Source of the DNA: Planctomycetaceae bacterium
Lineage (GTDB): Bacteria; Planctomycetota; Planctomycetia; Planctomycetales; Planctomycetaceae
Direction of reading: 5' to 3'
DNA: 17,953 bases
NCBI GenBank assembly: GCA_003445035.1
Contig: DLVV01000439.1
Location: 2,057 to 20,009 of the forward strand
A program made the position numbers and the translations under genes. The notes under the pieces are model-generated. The model was given only the letters and a program-made list of their open reading frames with translations. It was not told the DNA's origin and did not search any database. Below, piece by piece: positions 1-6,955 of the stretch (the first letter of the stretch is position 1; every line of letters starts with the position of its first letter).

Positions 1-24
1 TGGTGCTTCGTCTGGTGCTTCGTC
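1..24. repeat. 12-bp tandem repeat encoding DEAP-DEAP
   Basis: Bases 1-12 (tggtgcttcgtc) are repeated exactly at 13-24. On the minus strand they encode the DEAP repeat in the C-terminal linker of the truncated TIM-barrel protein. The array may continue beyond the window edge. Confidence 0.85.
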
Positions 25-1134
25 CGTCGGCGGCGTTTCAACCGACGTCTCCACCACGGTCGTTGTTGGCGGCAAGCTGATCGTCGTCTCACTGCCCCCG
101 TAGCTCATCACCCCGGTCTCGAGCACCAGGTCGTCCTCGAGAGACCGTCGCGGGACAATCCCCAGCTTCTCGAGCACGGCGTGATAGGCTCGCACCGCTT
201 CGACAGGGTCCAGTTCTCCGTCGACGATCAGTCTCAGGAACCGAACAAACGCCAGCTGATTTTCGGCGTTGTTGATCTTGCGACCAAACAACGCCACCCG
301 GGCCCCGTACTTCTGGGCCTCGTGGATCAACTGGAAGGCATCTCGCGTGGTACCGGCCGATCCTCCGAGGATGCCGATCACCAGGCTCGGGTCGTAGTTG
401 ACCAGTTCCTCGGTCGCCCGCGGGCCGTGGTAGACCATTTTCAGGAACAGCGGGCGAGCCGAACTGGTAACACCCGCCAGCGTGCGAGCAATCAGGTCGT
501 TGATGAATCCCGGCAACACGTCCGACGCAACGCAGTCGGCCAGGTTCGGATCGAAGACCTCCAGGAAGTGCCGGAACCCCTTCCGCTCGGCCTCGTCCCG
601 AAACGTCCGGTACGCCTCGATCGTCTCCAGATCGTCGTCACGATTGTTGGCAAAAGTGACCGAGTAGAGTCCGAGGTCAGCACCGACGGTGCGTTCTTTG
701 ACCTCGCAGTCGAGATGTCCACACTGGATGTGATCAATCGAGGCCGAACGAAACGGCTTTGAAGCGGCTTCGTGGATCCGGCCTCCGCGGACAACGTGGA
801 TGTCGGTGGTGTCATTGGCCCGCACCGCCGGGGTCACCTCCGAATCGTCGAACAGCCGACGACGAATCGTCAACTCCTCATTGGTCGATGCCGACATCAG
901 CATGATGTCGACCAACCCCGCTTCGACAATCTGCTCCATCTGGTCGCGGTAGTCGGCCAGCGACCGGAATCCCAGTTCGCCATCGTGGCGTTCCGGCGAT
1001 CGTCCCGGCGCGCCCATCCCGAAGGCCATGTCGGCATCCTTGGCATCGGCCAGGATGAACTCGCGACTGCCTGCCGGATCGGCACCGATCGCGGCCAGCT
1101 TACGGTCGAGCGACTTGGGCGAGGAATTGGTCAT
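1..1134 (-). CDS. TIM-barrel protein resembling DhnA/FbaB-type class I aldolases; 3' end outside window
   Basis: An open frame reads from the ATG at 1134 to base 1 with no stop, so 378 residues are visible and the C-terminus is missing. The start is supported by GGAGAG about 10 nt upstream. The central part looks like a class I (DhnA/FbaB/LacD-type) aldolase barrel. FLKMVYHGP (K232) fits the Schiff-base lysine strand, GGSAGTTRD (from G257) fits a phosphate-binding loop, and FGRKI (about 283-287) fits the last strand. This is judged by eye, so substrate and activity are unknown. The last visible residues are rich in Pro, Thr, Glu and Asp, end in a DEAP-DEAP repeat, and look like a flexible linker. 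It is the last visible gene of the BMC operon, 49 nt after the class II aldolase. A role in the same sugar-phosphate pathway is inferred from position only. Confidence 0.75.
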   Translation of the reverse strand, partial: MTNSSPKSLDRKLAAIGADPAGSREFILADAKDADMAFGMGAPGRSPERHDGELGFRSLADYRDQMEQIVEAGLVDIMLMSASTNEELTIRRRLFDDSEVTPAVRANDTTDIHVVRGGRIHEAASKPFRSASIDHIQCGHLDCEVKERTVGADLGLYSVTFANNRDDDLETIEAYRTFRDEAERKGFRHFLEVFDPNLADCVASDVLPGFINDLIARTLAGVTSSARPLFLKMVYHGPRATEELVNYDPSLVIGILGGSAGTTRDAFQLIHEAQKYGARVALFGRKINNAENQLAFVRFLRLIVDGELDPVEAVRAYHAVLEKLGIVPRRSLEDDLVLETGVMSYGGSETTISLPPTTTVVETSVETPPTDEAPDEAP

Positions 1135-1140
1135 CTCGTT

Positions 1141-1154
1141 GGTCTCTCCGGACC
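1141..1154 (-). promoter_or_regulatory. RBS in hairpin loop, TIM-barrel gene
   Basis: On the minus strand the leader reads GGTC-CGGAGA-GACC. This is a perfect 4-bp stem whose 6-nt loop holds most of the GGAGAG Shine-Dalgarno sequence. It ends 6 nt before the ATG at 1134. A stem this short could be chance; see the finding on recurrent SD-loop hairpins. Confidence 0.4.
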
Positions 1155-1183
1155 TGTCACCCGTGTGACCAGGCCACCAGAAA

Positions 1184-2083
1184 TTATTGTGACAAGGCGG
1201 CCATCACCTGATCGGTGATTGCCGACACAAGTTCGTCAGCGGGCTCGGCCGCTCCACCACCGCTTTCGGCCGCCTCGGACGTTGCCGAATCCTGCAGGTA
1301 GCCGGGGAACGAGGGAGCAGGCGAGAAGGCCTGCTGCGGAGGCGCCTGGCCACCATATCCGTCGACGAATGCCGTGTTGCCGCACAGGTCGCAATCCTCG
1401 TTGTGAAACCGGGGATCGTCGAAGCCCAGGCGTTTTTTCAGATCGAGCAGTTCGCGGGTCTGCCGCTCGTCAAAGTAGTTCACGTTGCCCAGTTGCTTGG
1501 CCAACAGCAGGATCCGGCAGTAGGAGTCCAGGATCTCCGTCTTCCAGTAGGCGTCGATCAGGTCCTTGCCAAAACTGACCGTCCCGTGGCTGGCCAGGAT
1601 GATCGTGCTGGACCCTTTCAGGAACGGGATCACCGTATCAGCGAAATCCTGACCACCGGGCGTCTCGTAAGGAGCCAGCGGGACCTCGCCCATGAACACC
1701 TCCACCTCGGGAAGCACGCACTGGGGAATCGGCTCGCCGGCAACGGCGAATGCGGTGGCGTGCGGCGGATGGCAGTGAACAACGGCCGTCACGTCCGGAC
1801 GGTGCTTCATGATCGTCAGGTGCAGCAGCACCTCGCTGGTCCGCCTGCGACGTCCGGCGATCTGGTTGCCCTCCATGTCGACCGCACAGATGTCCTCGGG
1901 TTCCATGAATCCCTTGCAGATCATCGTCGGCGAGCAAAGCACCTCGTTCTCACCGACGCGGATCGAGATGTTCCCGTCATTGGCCGCGGCGAAACCCTTG
2001 TCGTAGACCCGCCGCCCGATCTCGCAGATCTCTTCCTTCAGCGATCGATCGTGAATTCCTCGGCCCCATTGTGTGTCGGTCAT
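1184..2083 (-). CDS. Class II aldolase (L-fuculose-/rhamnulose-phosphate aldolase type) with C-terminal encapsulation peptide
   Basis: This 299-aa protein belongs to the zinc-dependent class II aldolase/adducin family (FucA/AraD). Members cleave L-fuculose-1-phosphate, and in PVM compartments probably also rhamnulose-1-phosphate, to DHAP and L-lactaldehyde. Visible signatures are the substrate loop NDGNIS (35-40), E84 in RTSE (likely catalytic Glu), HCHPPHA with candidate zinc ligands H103 and H105, and SHGTVSFG with H166. The catalytic domain ends near residue 220. After it come CDLCGN (C231, C234), a Pro/Gly/Ser/Ala-rich linker (about 240-280), and an amphipathic helix ADELVSAITDQVMAALSQ at 282-299. 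That layout matches a C-terminal encapsulation peptide targeting the enzyme to the shell lumen. AAGGACA precedes the ATG by about 11 nt. It lies between a BMC-P gene and the TIM-barrel gene. Exact sugar specificity cannot be read from sequence. Confidence 0.92.
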   Translation of the reverse strand: MTDTQWGRGIHDRSLKEEICEIGRRVYDKGFAAANDGNISIRVGENEVLCSPTMICKGFMEPEDICAVDMEGNQIAGRRRRTSEVLLHLTIMKHRPDVTAVVHCHPPHATAFAVAGEPIPQCVLPEVEVFMGEVPLAPYETPGGQDFADTVIPFLKGSSTIILASHGTVSFGKDLIDAYWKTEILDSYCRILLLAKQLGNVNYFDERQTRELLDLKKRLGFDDPRFHNEDCDLCGNTAFVDGYGGQAPPQQAFSPAPSFPGYLQDSATSEAAESGGGAAEPADELVSAITDQVMAALSQ

Positions 2084-2151
2084 CGAATTCTGTGTCCTTT
2101 TGCAAGTTGCTTGTTCTACGGTTTGTCGATCGGGCCTGTCTGGTCTGAGGC

Positions 2152-2433
2152 CTACCCGATTTCCACGCTGTCCAGGATGGCAGTGTTGTAGGCGTCGATG
2201 GGTTTGAGTTCAGGTCGGAACGGATTCGACGCCTCGGGTCCCTCGGCGACGGCAATCCTGGCGCCATGACCGGCTCCCTGCTCATCCAGCAGCACCAGCG
2301 ATTCGCCACGACCACCCGGCTTGCCGGAGAGGCCGGCCGCGGAAAGCGGCACGGCGACCAGCCAGGTGGCTCCCACCAGGCTCGGATGACAGGTTGACAA
2401 CGTCACGTTGCCTATCACTTCGGCGACCCGCAT
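2152..2433 (-). CDS. BMC-P pentameric vertex protein (EutN/CcmL family)
   Basis: This 93-aa protein is typical in length for the EutN/CcmL family, whose pentamers cap the vertices of the icosahedral shell. The N-terminus MRVAEVIGNVTLSTCHPSL matches the first strands of the family. A glycine-rich central loop (SGKPGGRGESLVLLDEQGAGHGAR) corresponds to the region before the pentamer pore, and the C-terminus AYNTAILDSVEIG fits the closing strand. It is the third of three divergent BMC-P genes in the operon. The start is supported by GGAG about 11 nt upstream, and it follows the unknown 223-aa gene by 49 nt. Confidence 0.9.
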   Translation of the reverse strand: MRVAEVIGNVTLSTCHPSLVGATWLVAVPLSAAGLSGKPGGRGESLVLLDEQGAGHGARIAVAEGPEASNPFRPELKPIDAYNTAILDSVEIG

Positions 2434-2482
2434 CAGTCGGTTCTCCGGTTCAGACGTTCAATGAATGACATGGGTTTTTCCT

Positions 2483-3154
2483 TCATGATTTCTCGTCGGG
2501 CCAGTCCATCGGCGGTTCCGGTGGAGATGACTCCAGGCAGGTCTTCACGATCTGCCGCGACATCCAGGTTCCGGCGGCCAGCGGACAGGCAACCACCAGG
2601 TTGGCTCCCAGTCGATCGAGTGTCCTCGACGCCTCATCGACATCGTTCACGACCGCGGCACGCACCTCCGACCGACGGTTGGCCAGGCAAGCCAGGCGGT
2701 GAGGATTGGTCGAGAGCACCACGACGCCAGCCGAGGTGTCACTCGACAGCCACCCGTGCGACCGCGAAACAGCCTCATCGATGCCCTCGGACCGCTCGGA
2801 CACATACCCGGCCAGTTCCGGCACATCCGGATCAGCCAGCAGCAGTCTCCAGTCCGCCGCGGCCTTCTGTGGATCCCCCGCAGCCGACACGTTGGCATCG
2901 ACGGCGACGGTCAACGCGTTTATCTCGACAAGCTCGCGGGCCGTGGGGGTCAGGATCGCACCAGCGGCGATCCTCAGCAGACGGGCCTCCGGGGTGATTC
3001 GTCCAGTGAGCAGTTCTCCGGTGACAATCAACTCGCAGCAGACGATCTCGTTGGCAACCGCCTCCGCCGGGCCTGCTGGTCCGGAAAGATCGGTCTCCAA
3101 CCGCCGCTCGACGGCGGCGACGATCTGTTCAACGAGATTCGGATCGGAGGGCAT
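2483..3154 (-). CDS. Uncharacterised BMC cargo-like protein: N-terminal EP, EutT-like motif, RpiB-like C-terminal half
   Basis: This 223-aa protein is not one I can name. Its N-terminus PNLVEQIVAAVERRLETDL (5-23) is an amphipathic helix followed by a Gly/Pro/Ala-rich linker, the form of an encapsulation peptide. Residues 45-80 contain GRITPEAR and AGAILTPTARELVE. These resemble the LTPSAREL motif near the N-terminus of EutT-type cobalamin adenosyltransferases. Residues about 142-208 (GVVVLSTN, CLANRRSEVRAAVVND, DRLGANLVVAC, QIVKTCLE) follow the pattern of RpiB/LacAB sugar-phosphate isomerases. The usual catalytic CGTG loop there reads LSTN, so that domain is probably non-catalytic. Both similarities are by eye. 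No good Shine-Dalgarno precedes the ATG. It sits between two BMC-P genes, so it probably works in or on the compartment. Confidence 0.8.
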   Translation of the reverse strand: MPSDPNLVEQIVAAVERRLETDLSGPAGPAEAVANEIVCCELIVTGELLTGRITPEARLLRIAAGAILTPTARELVEINALTVAVDANVSAAGDPQKAAADWRLLLADPDVPELAGYVSERSEGIDEAVSRSHGWLSSDTSAGVVVLSTNPHRLACLANRRSEVRAAVVNDVDEASRTLDRLGANLVVACPLAAGTWMSRQIVKTCLESSPPEPPMDWPDEKS

Positions 3155-3202
3155 TCGCTGGGAGGTCCATGAAACCGCAGGAGGAGAGGATCTGGTTGGA
3201 GG

Positions 3203-3460
3203 TCAGTCGTTGATGATTCCGATGATGGCCCAGCGGGCCGGTGCCTTGTCGTCTTCGAGCAACTTCCGGACCGAGCGGCCGTCACTGGTCATCAACACCC
3301 GATCTCCCTGTCGGCTGCCGACGGCGTCGATGGCCACCATCGGGTCCCCGTCCGCGGCAGCTACGGCGTCGAGCGGCTGCACCAGAATCAGGGGTTGGGC
3401 CTCCAGGGAGGCGTGCTTGACGGTGGCCGTGGTCCGACCGATGACTTCGCCCCAACGCAT
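3203..3460 (-). CDS. BMC-P pentameric vertex protein (EutN/CcmL family)
   Basis: This 85-aa EutN/CcmL-family shell protein starts [19 protein letters not shown] and ends APARWAIIGIIND, the usual first and last strands. PLILVQPLD is the conserved second strand, and DAVGSRQGDRVLMTSDG is the glycine-containing loop and strand before the pore. The chosen ATG at 3460 overlaps the stop of the aldehyde dehydrogenase gene as TGATG. GAGGG lies about 8 nt upstream inside that gene. A longer in-frame start at 3493 would sit inside the dehydrogenase gene and add non-family residues. The overlap suggests translational coupling to the dehydrogenase. Confidence 0.9.
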   Translation of the reverse strand: MRWGEVIGRTTATVKHASLEAQPLILVQPLDAVAAADGDPMVAIDAVGSRQGDRVLMTSDGRSVRKLLEDDKAPARWAIIGIIND

Positions 3461-4890
3461 CAGATGACCCTCAGGTCGTCGACCATCGCGCACCGCCGTT
3501 GCCTCGTGAAGGTCAGGGGGTTGGTGACACCTTCGCCGGTCGGGGTGGCGATGCTGTAGGAGAGGTAGCCTTCACCGCCGAGCCCCAGTCCCGCCATGGA
3601 CGGCCCGTTCTTGATGAACAGCGTCGTGTTCATCGCCCGGGCCATCTCGGTCATGGTGCGGACGTCCCGAGAGTGGATCAGGCTGGTGTGCCCGAACCCA
3701 TGCTCAGCCTCCAGGGACAACGCGATCCCCTCGGCAGCATCCCGGCAGCGGACGAACGGAACACATGGCATCATCTGCTCCTCGGGAACAAACGGGTTGT
3801 CCGTGCCGGTCTCCCCGTAAAGGATCTGGGTGCCGTGGGGGACCTTGACCCCGATCTTCTCGGCCAGCACCTCGGCATCGACACCGACCAGGTCACGGTT
3901 CAGCACATGGTGTCCGCCGGCTTCGGTCGGCGGCGAGAAAGCCACCTTGGCCAGTTGATCCATCTGGTCAGTCGAGAGCTGGTGGCCGCCGTTGTTCGAG
4001 ACGGCCTCCATGAGCGGATCGAAGATCGACTCGACAGCGAAGACCTCTTTCTCACCGATACACAACAGGTTGTTGTCGTAAGCGGCCCCCTTGACGATCG
4101 AGGCGGCAGCGTTCTCCAGGTCGGCGGTCTGGTCGACCAGCACCGGAGGATTGCCCGGACCGGCCACGATGGCCCGTTTGCGACTGGCCAACGCGGCCCG
4201 AGCCACTCCCGGACCGCCGGTGACCACCAGCAGCCGCACGCCACGGTGCTCGAAGATGGCATTGGCCGTCTCGAGCGTCGGTTCACTGACGATCGTCACC
4301 AGGTTCTCGATCCCGATCGCATCCTTGATCGCCCGGTTGAACCGCCTCACACCCTCGCAGGCAATCTTCGCCCCCGACGGGTGCGGATTGACGACCAGGG
4401 TGTTGCCCGAGGCAACCATGTTGACGACGTTTCCGGCCAATGTCGGCAGCGAATGGGTGACAGGGGTGATGGCTCCGATCACGCCAAACGGTGCGTACTC
4501 GGTCACGGTCAGGCCGCGGTCACCCGAGAGCGCGTCGCAGCGGAGAAACTCGGTGCCGGGAACCAGCTTGATGATCTGCAGCTTCTCGATCTTGTGATCG
4601 AGCCGGCCGATGCGAGTCTCTTCGAGTTCGGCCCGACCCAGTTCATCACACTGCGTGGTGCAAATCCGTACCACGCAGGCGATCGCCTTGGCCCGGTCTT
4701 CGATCCGCTTCTGTTGCAGTTGCTCGAACGCCCTCGAAGCGGCGTCGACGGCGTCATCCACCCTCGAAAAAACGCCCCAGTCCCCGTCGGCCGACGGGGC
4801 GACTTCTGTCGGGACCGAATCACGACCGCCCAGTTGAGACAGGACCTCTTCCACCACCGTACGAACGACCTGTTGATTGGCTTGAATCAT
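3460..4890 (-). CDS. CoA-acylating aldehyde dehydrogenase (BMC type) with N-terminal encapsulation peptide
   Basis: This 476-aa enzyme is of the EutE/PduP type. It oxidises an aldehyde (L-lactaldehyde or propionaldehyde by context) with NAD+ and CoA to an acyl-CoA. The catalytic cysteine is C277 in [11 protein letters not shown]. Other family signatures are NPHPSGAK (168-175), [12 protein letters not shown] (223-234) and [11 protein letters not shown] (243-253). The first 20 residues, with [16 protein letters not shown], form an amphipathic helix. A linker rich in Gly, Pro, Ser and acidic residues separates it from the catalytic domain near residue 40, the usual layout of a PduP-type encapsulation peptide. 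AGAGG lies 7 nt before the ATG, inside a hairpin loop. The 79-nt gap upstream is among the larger ones in the operon. The stop overlaps the next BMC-P start. Confidence 0.95.
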   Translation of the reverse strand: MIQANQQVVRTVVEEVLSQLGGRDSVPTEVAPSADGDWGVFSRVDDAVDAASRAFEQLQQKRIEDRAKAIACVVRICTTQCDELGRAELEETRIGRLDHKIEKLQIIKLVPGTEFLRCDALSGDRGLTVTEYAPFGVIGAITPVTHSLPTLAGNVVNMVASGNTLVVNPHPSGAKIACEGVRRFNRAIKDAIGIENLVTIVSEPTLETANAIFEHRGVRLLVVTGGPGVARAALASRKRAIVAGPGNPPVLVDQTADLENAAASIVKGAAYDNNLLCIGEKEVFAVESIFDPLMEAVSNNGGHQLSTDQMDQLAKVAFSPPTEAGGHHVLNRDLVGVDAEVLAEKIGVKVPHGTQILYGETGTDNPFVPEEQMMPCVPFVRCRDAAEGIALSLEAEHGFGHTSLIHSRDVRTMTEMARAMNTTLFIKNGPSMAGLGLGGEGYLSYSIATPTGEGVTNPLTFTRQRRCAMVDDLRVI

Positions 4891-4892
4891 CG

Positions 4893-4907
4893 AGAGACCT
4901 CTTCTCT
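4893..4907 (-). promoter_or_regulatory. RBS in hairpin loop, aldehyde dehydrogenase gene
   Basis: Minus-strand leader AGAGA-AGAGG-TCTCT is a perfect 5-bp stem with a 5-nt loop that is the Shine-Dalgarno sequence itself. The stem ends 2 nt before the ATG at 4890. Confidence 0.45.
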
Positions 4908-4969
4908 GTTGTTAGCTATCTGTTTCGAATTCTGTTGTCACATCTCGGCTTGTGAATCCGGGTCCGATT

Positions 4970-5278
4970 TCAGTTGGGAATCGGCACCGTGTAATTTCCG
5001 ACCTGAACCTGATCGACGATGCCGACGATCGCGGCATCAATCGGAAGTTTCTCTGTCTGTTCGGTGAATCGGGCACTGGATCCCTGGACGCACAGCACGA
5101 CTTCGCCCTCGCCGGCCCCGACCGTGTCGACGACGATGAAGGTACGGCCTGTAGAATTGAGTTTCGCTCGTGCCTTGTCGTTGACCCGCAATGGCTCGAC
5201 GATCAGCAGTTTCTGTCCGACCATCGACTCGACCTTTTGACTCGATACGATGCTGCCGGTGATTCGTGCCATGAACAT
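4970..5278 (-). CDS. BMC-P pentameric vertex protein (EutN/CcmL family)
   Basis: This 102-aa protein from the ATG at 5278 (MFMARITGS) is the most canonical of the three pentamer subunits. MARITGSIVSSQKVESMVGQKLLIVEPL covers the first strands, TGRTFIVVDTVGAGEGEVVLCVQGSSAR is the conserved core with the pore loop, and DAAIVGIVDQVQVG is the closing strand. The start at 5278 is preferred because GAGGAG ends 10 nt upstream. The ATG at 5272, two codons later, is the alternative. It follows the kinase gene by 30 nt and precedes the dehydrogenase by 79 nt. Three different BMC-P proteins suggest distinct vertices or mixed assemblies. Confidence 0.93.
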   Translation of the reverse strand: MFMARITGSIVSSQKVESMVGQKLLIVEPLRVNDKARAKLNSTGRTFIVVDTVGAGEGEVVLCVQGSSARFTEQTEKLPIDAAIVGIVDQVQVGNYTVPIPN

Positions 5279-5308
5279 CGCCGTCGATCTCCTCACCGTT
5301 GCCCGATT

Positions 5309-6496
5309 TCAAGCTCCGTCACTCACCAGCCCAGCCGCCTGCCGGGCCACGATCAGTTCCTCGTTGGTCGGCACCACCCAGGTCGCCGTGCGACTCCCTG
5401 GACCGGTGATCTCCGCTTCGCCCGCGACTGCCGCATTGGCTTCCTCATCGATCGCCAACCCGCACCAGTCCATGTCACGGCAGACCTCGGAACGGACGCG
5501 GACGCTGTTTTCACCGATGCCGCCGGTGAACACGACCGCGTCGGCTCCGCCCAACACCGCCATTTGCGACGCGAGATAACCCCGGATGGCCAGGACGAAA
5601 TGCTCCACAGCCATCGCGGCTCCGGAATGCCCCTCGTCAGCAGCCTGTTCGAGATCCCGAAGGTCACCACTGAGACCGCTCAGGCCCAGGAGTCCACTCC
5701 GGGATGCCAGGTCATCAAGGAGTTCCTCGAGCCCCTTGCCGGTAGCCCGCATCAGGACCGGCAACGCGAACGGATCGAAATCGCCGACCCGGTTGTTGTG
5801 AGGCAGTCCGCTCTGCGGACTCATTCCCATGCTCGCGGCCCTCGAAACACCTCCATCAATCGCCGCCAGTGAACTGCTGCCTCCCAGGTGACACGAAACG
5901 ACCTTCAGGTCGTCTTGACCGGTCAGTTCGGCCATCCGGGTGGCGATGTAACGGTGGCTGGCTCCGTGGTATCCCCATCGCCTGACCCCCAACTCCTGCC
6001 ACTCGGCAGGAACAGCGTAGGCCCGCTGTGCGTCCGAGATGGTCTCGTGAAACCCCGTTTCCAGGGCCGCCACCAGCGGGATTCCAGGAAAGGCGGACGT
6101 CAATTGACGCATCGCCTCGACGTAGGGTGGGTTGTGTGCTGGCGCCACGTCGGCCAGAGATTCCATCCGCTCCAGCAACCCGTCATCGACAAGTCGGACG
6201 CCAGAGAGCTCGGCAGCGAAAACCGCCTTGAACCCGATGGCCGCCACATCCTCGACACTGCCCAGACATCCCGTTTCGGGATGCGTCAGTGCGTCGAGGC
6301 AAAGGCCCACCGCCACGGCGTGGTCGGAAACCGACTCTGTCGACTCGATCACCTGCTCCCCGATCTCTATCGACACGACACCACCTTCCCCGCCGATGCG
6401 ATCGATCGCACCACGGGCGAGCTGGTGTTCACCGTCGAGGTCGTACAGCCGGAACTTAAAGCTGGTCGACCCGAGGTTGGCGACAAGTACTTTCAT
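5309..6496 (-). CDS. ackA: Acetate/propionate kinase family protein with altered active site
   Basis: This 395-aa protein matches the AckA family over its full length: [16 protein letters not shown] at the N-terminus, APAHNP (118-123), [14 protein letters not shown] with H177, SCHLGG (201-206), RVGDFDP with R236, [13 protein letters not shown] and [11 protein letters not shown]. It would convert the acyl phosphate from PduL to free acid plus ATP. Several residues known to be important in AckA differ. The GHR-V-HGG loop reads GFKAVFAAE (F89, K90), the FDTAFH aspartate reads LETGFH (E146), and the N of HLGNG is G206. It has no helix resembling an encapsulation peptide, so it may act outside the shell. 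The ATG at 6496 follows a Shine-Dalgarno in a hairpin loop; the longer in-frame start at 6562 lies inside the BMC-H gene and is unlikely. Confidence 0.9.
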   Translation of the reverse strand: MKVLVANLGSTSFKFRLYDLDGEHQLARGAIDRIGGEGGVVSIEIGEQVIESTESVSDHAVAVGLCLDALTHPETGCLGSVEDVAAIGFKAVFAAELSGVRLVDDGLLERMESLADVAPAHNPPYVEAMRQLTSAFPGIPLVAALETGFHETISDAQRAYAVPAEWQELGVRRWGYHGASHRYIATRMAELTGQDDLKVVSCHLGGSSSLAAIDGGVSRAASMGMSPQSGLPHNNRVGDFDPFALPVLMRATGKGLEELLDDLASRSGLLGLSGLSGDLRDLEQAADEGHSGAAMAVEHFVLAIRGYLASQMAVLGGADAVVFTGGIGENSVRVRSEVCRDMDWCGLAIDEEANAAVAGEAEITGPGSRTATWVVPTNEELIVARQAAGLVSDGA

Positions 6497-6514
6497 GGTT
6501 CGGTCCTTCGAACC
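6497..6514 (-). promoter_or_regulatory. RBS in hairpin loop directly abutting ackA start
   Basis: Minus-strand leader GGTTCG-AAGGAC-CGAACC is a perfect 6-bp stem. Its 6-nt loop is the Shine-Dalgarno sequence, and the ATG follows with no gap. It is the strongest of the SD-loop hairpins in this window and could control translation of the kinase. Confidence 0.55.
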
Positions 6515-6533
6515 TCCCGTTTCAAGACACGAT

Positions 6534-6806
6534 TCAGGAAACAAACATCTCGACGAGCCCATCGCTGGGCCGAGAAATCACCTGGGCGGAGACGAGTTCA
6601 CCGACGGCCGAAGCCGCCTGGGACCCGGCATCCACTGCGGCCCGCACGCTGCCAGTGTCTCCCTCGACGATCGAGGTGACCCATCCGCCACCGAGCGTGA
6701 CGCAGGCCACGATGCTGACATTGGCCGCCTTGACCATCGCGTCGGAGGCTTCTATGTGAGCCACCACGCCCCGTGTCTCTACCATTCCAATCGATTCACT
6801 ACTCAT
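6534..6806 (-). CDS. BMC-H hexameric shell protein (second copy)
   Basis: This 90-aa single BMC-domain protein forms hexameric facets of the shell. Family signatures are GMVETRG (7-13), [10 protein letters not shown] with edge lysine K26, the pore loop LGGGWV (GGG 39-41), AAVDAG and VISRP with R79. It differs clearly from the neighbouring BMC-H: it has Trp after the pore glycines, a Cys at 35, and the usual P of VIPRP is S. Pore or packing function may therefore differ. The start at 6806 is chosen because the BMC domain begins there and GGAGAG lies 8 nt upstream. An in-frame ATG at 6842 would add 12 unrelated residues. The gene lies 37 nt before ackA. Confidence 0.95.
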   Translation of the reverse strand: MSSESIGMVETRGVVAHIEASDAMVKAANVSIVACVTLGGGWVTSIVEGDTGSVRAAVDAGSQAASAVGELVSAQVISRPSDGLVEMFVS

Positions 6807-6819
6807 GAGAGCATCTCTC
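6807..6819 (-). promoter_or_regulatory. Hairpin sequestering the BMC-H2 ribosome-binding site
   Basis: The minus strand reads GAGAG-ATG-CTCTC immediately before the ATG at 6806. Here the Shine-Dalgarno (GGAGAG) forms the 5' arm of the stem, so it would be masked when folded. This is unlike the loop-exposed sites of other genes in the operon. Confidence 0.4.
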
Positions 6820-6827
6820 CGATAGGC

Positions 6828-6839
6828 CCCTTCGAAGGG
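6828..6839. other. 12-bp perfect palindrome CCCTTCGAAGGG in the BMC-H1/BMC-H2 gap
   Basis: A perfect 12-bp palindrome lies 22 nt upstream of the BMC-H2 start, in the 135-nt gap 6807-6941. This is the longest gap within the operon. It could be an RNA hairpin or a protein site; nothing shows which. Confidence 0.4.
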
Positions 6840-6926
6840 CACCTGTTTGACTACTTACCGGTGGATCTCCGAATCCGTCCCGTTGACCGTCACGGCCAGT
6901 TGCCGGCGACCGTCGGACTACCCGGA

Positions 6927-6955
6927 CCACCGATTCCGGAACTAGTCTCCGGTGG
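6927..6955 (-). other. Stem-loop spanning the BMC-H1 stop codon
   Basis: CCACCG and CGGTGG arms (6927-6932 and 6950-6955) enclose an inner TTCCGGAA palindrome (6934-6941) and the TAG stop of the first BMC-H gene. No U-run follows, so it is not a typical terminator. An mRNA-stabilising or processing role is inference. Confidence 0.35.

Noticed and set aside
3499..5067. Long plus-strand open frame (522 codons) over the dehydrogenase gene
   Set aside because: It is antisense to a gene with clear family motifs, its own translation has low-complexity Arg/Gly/His composition with no recognisable domain, and it lacks a ribosome site. It is a GC-rich shadow frame.
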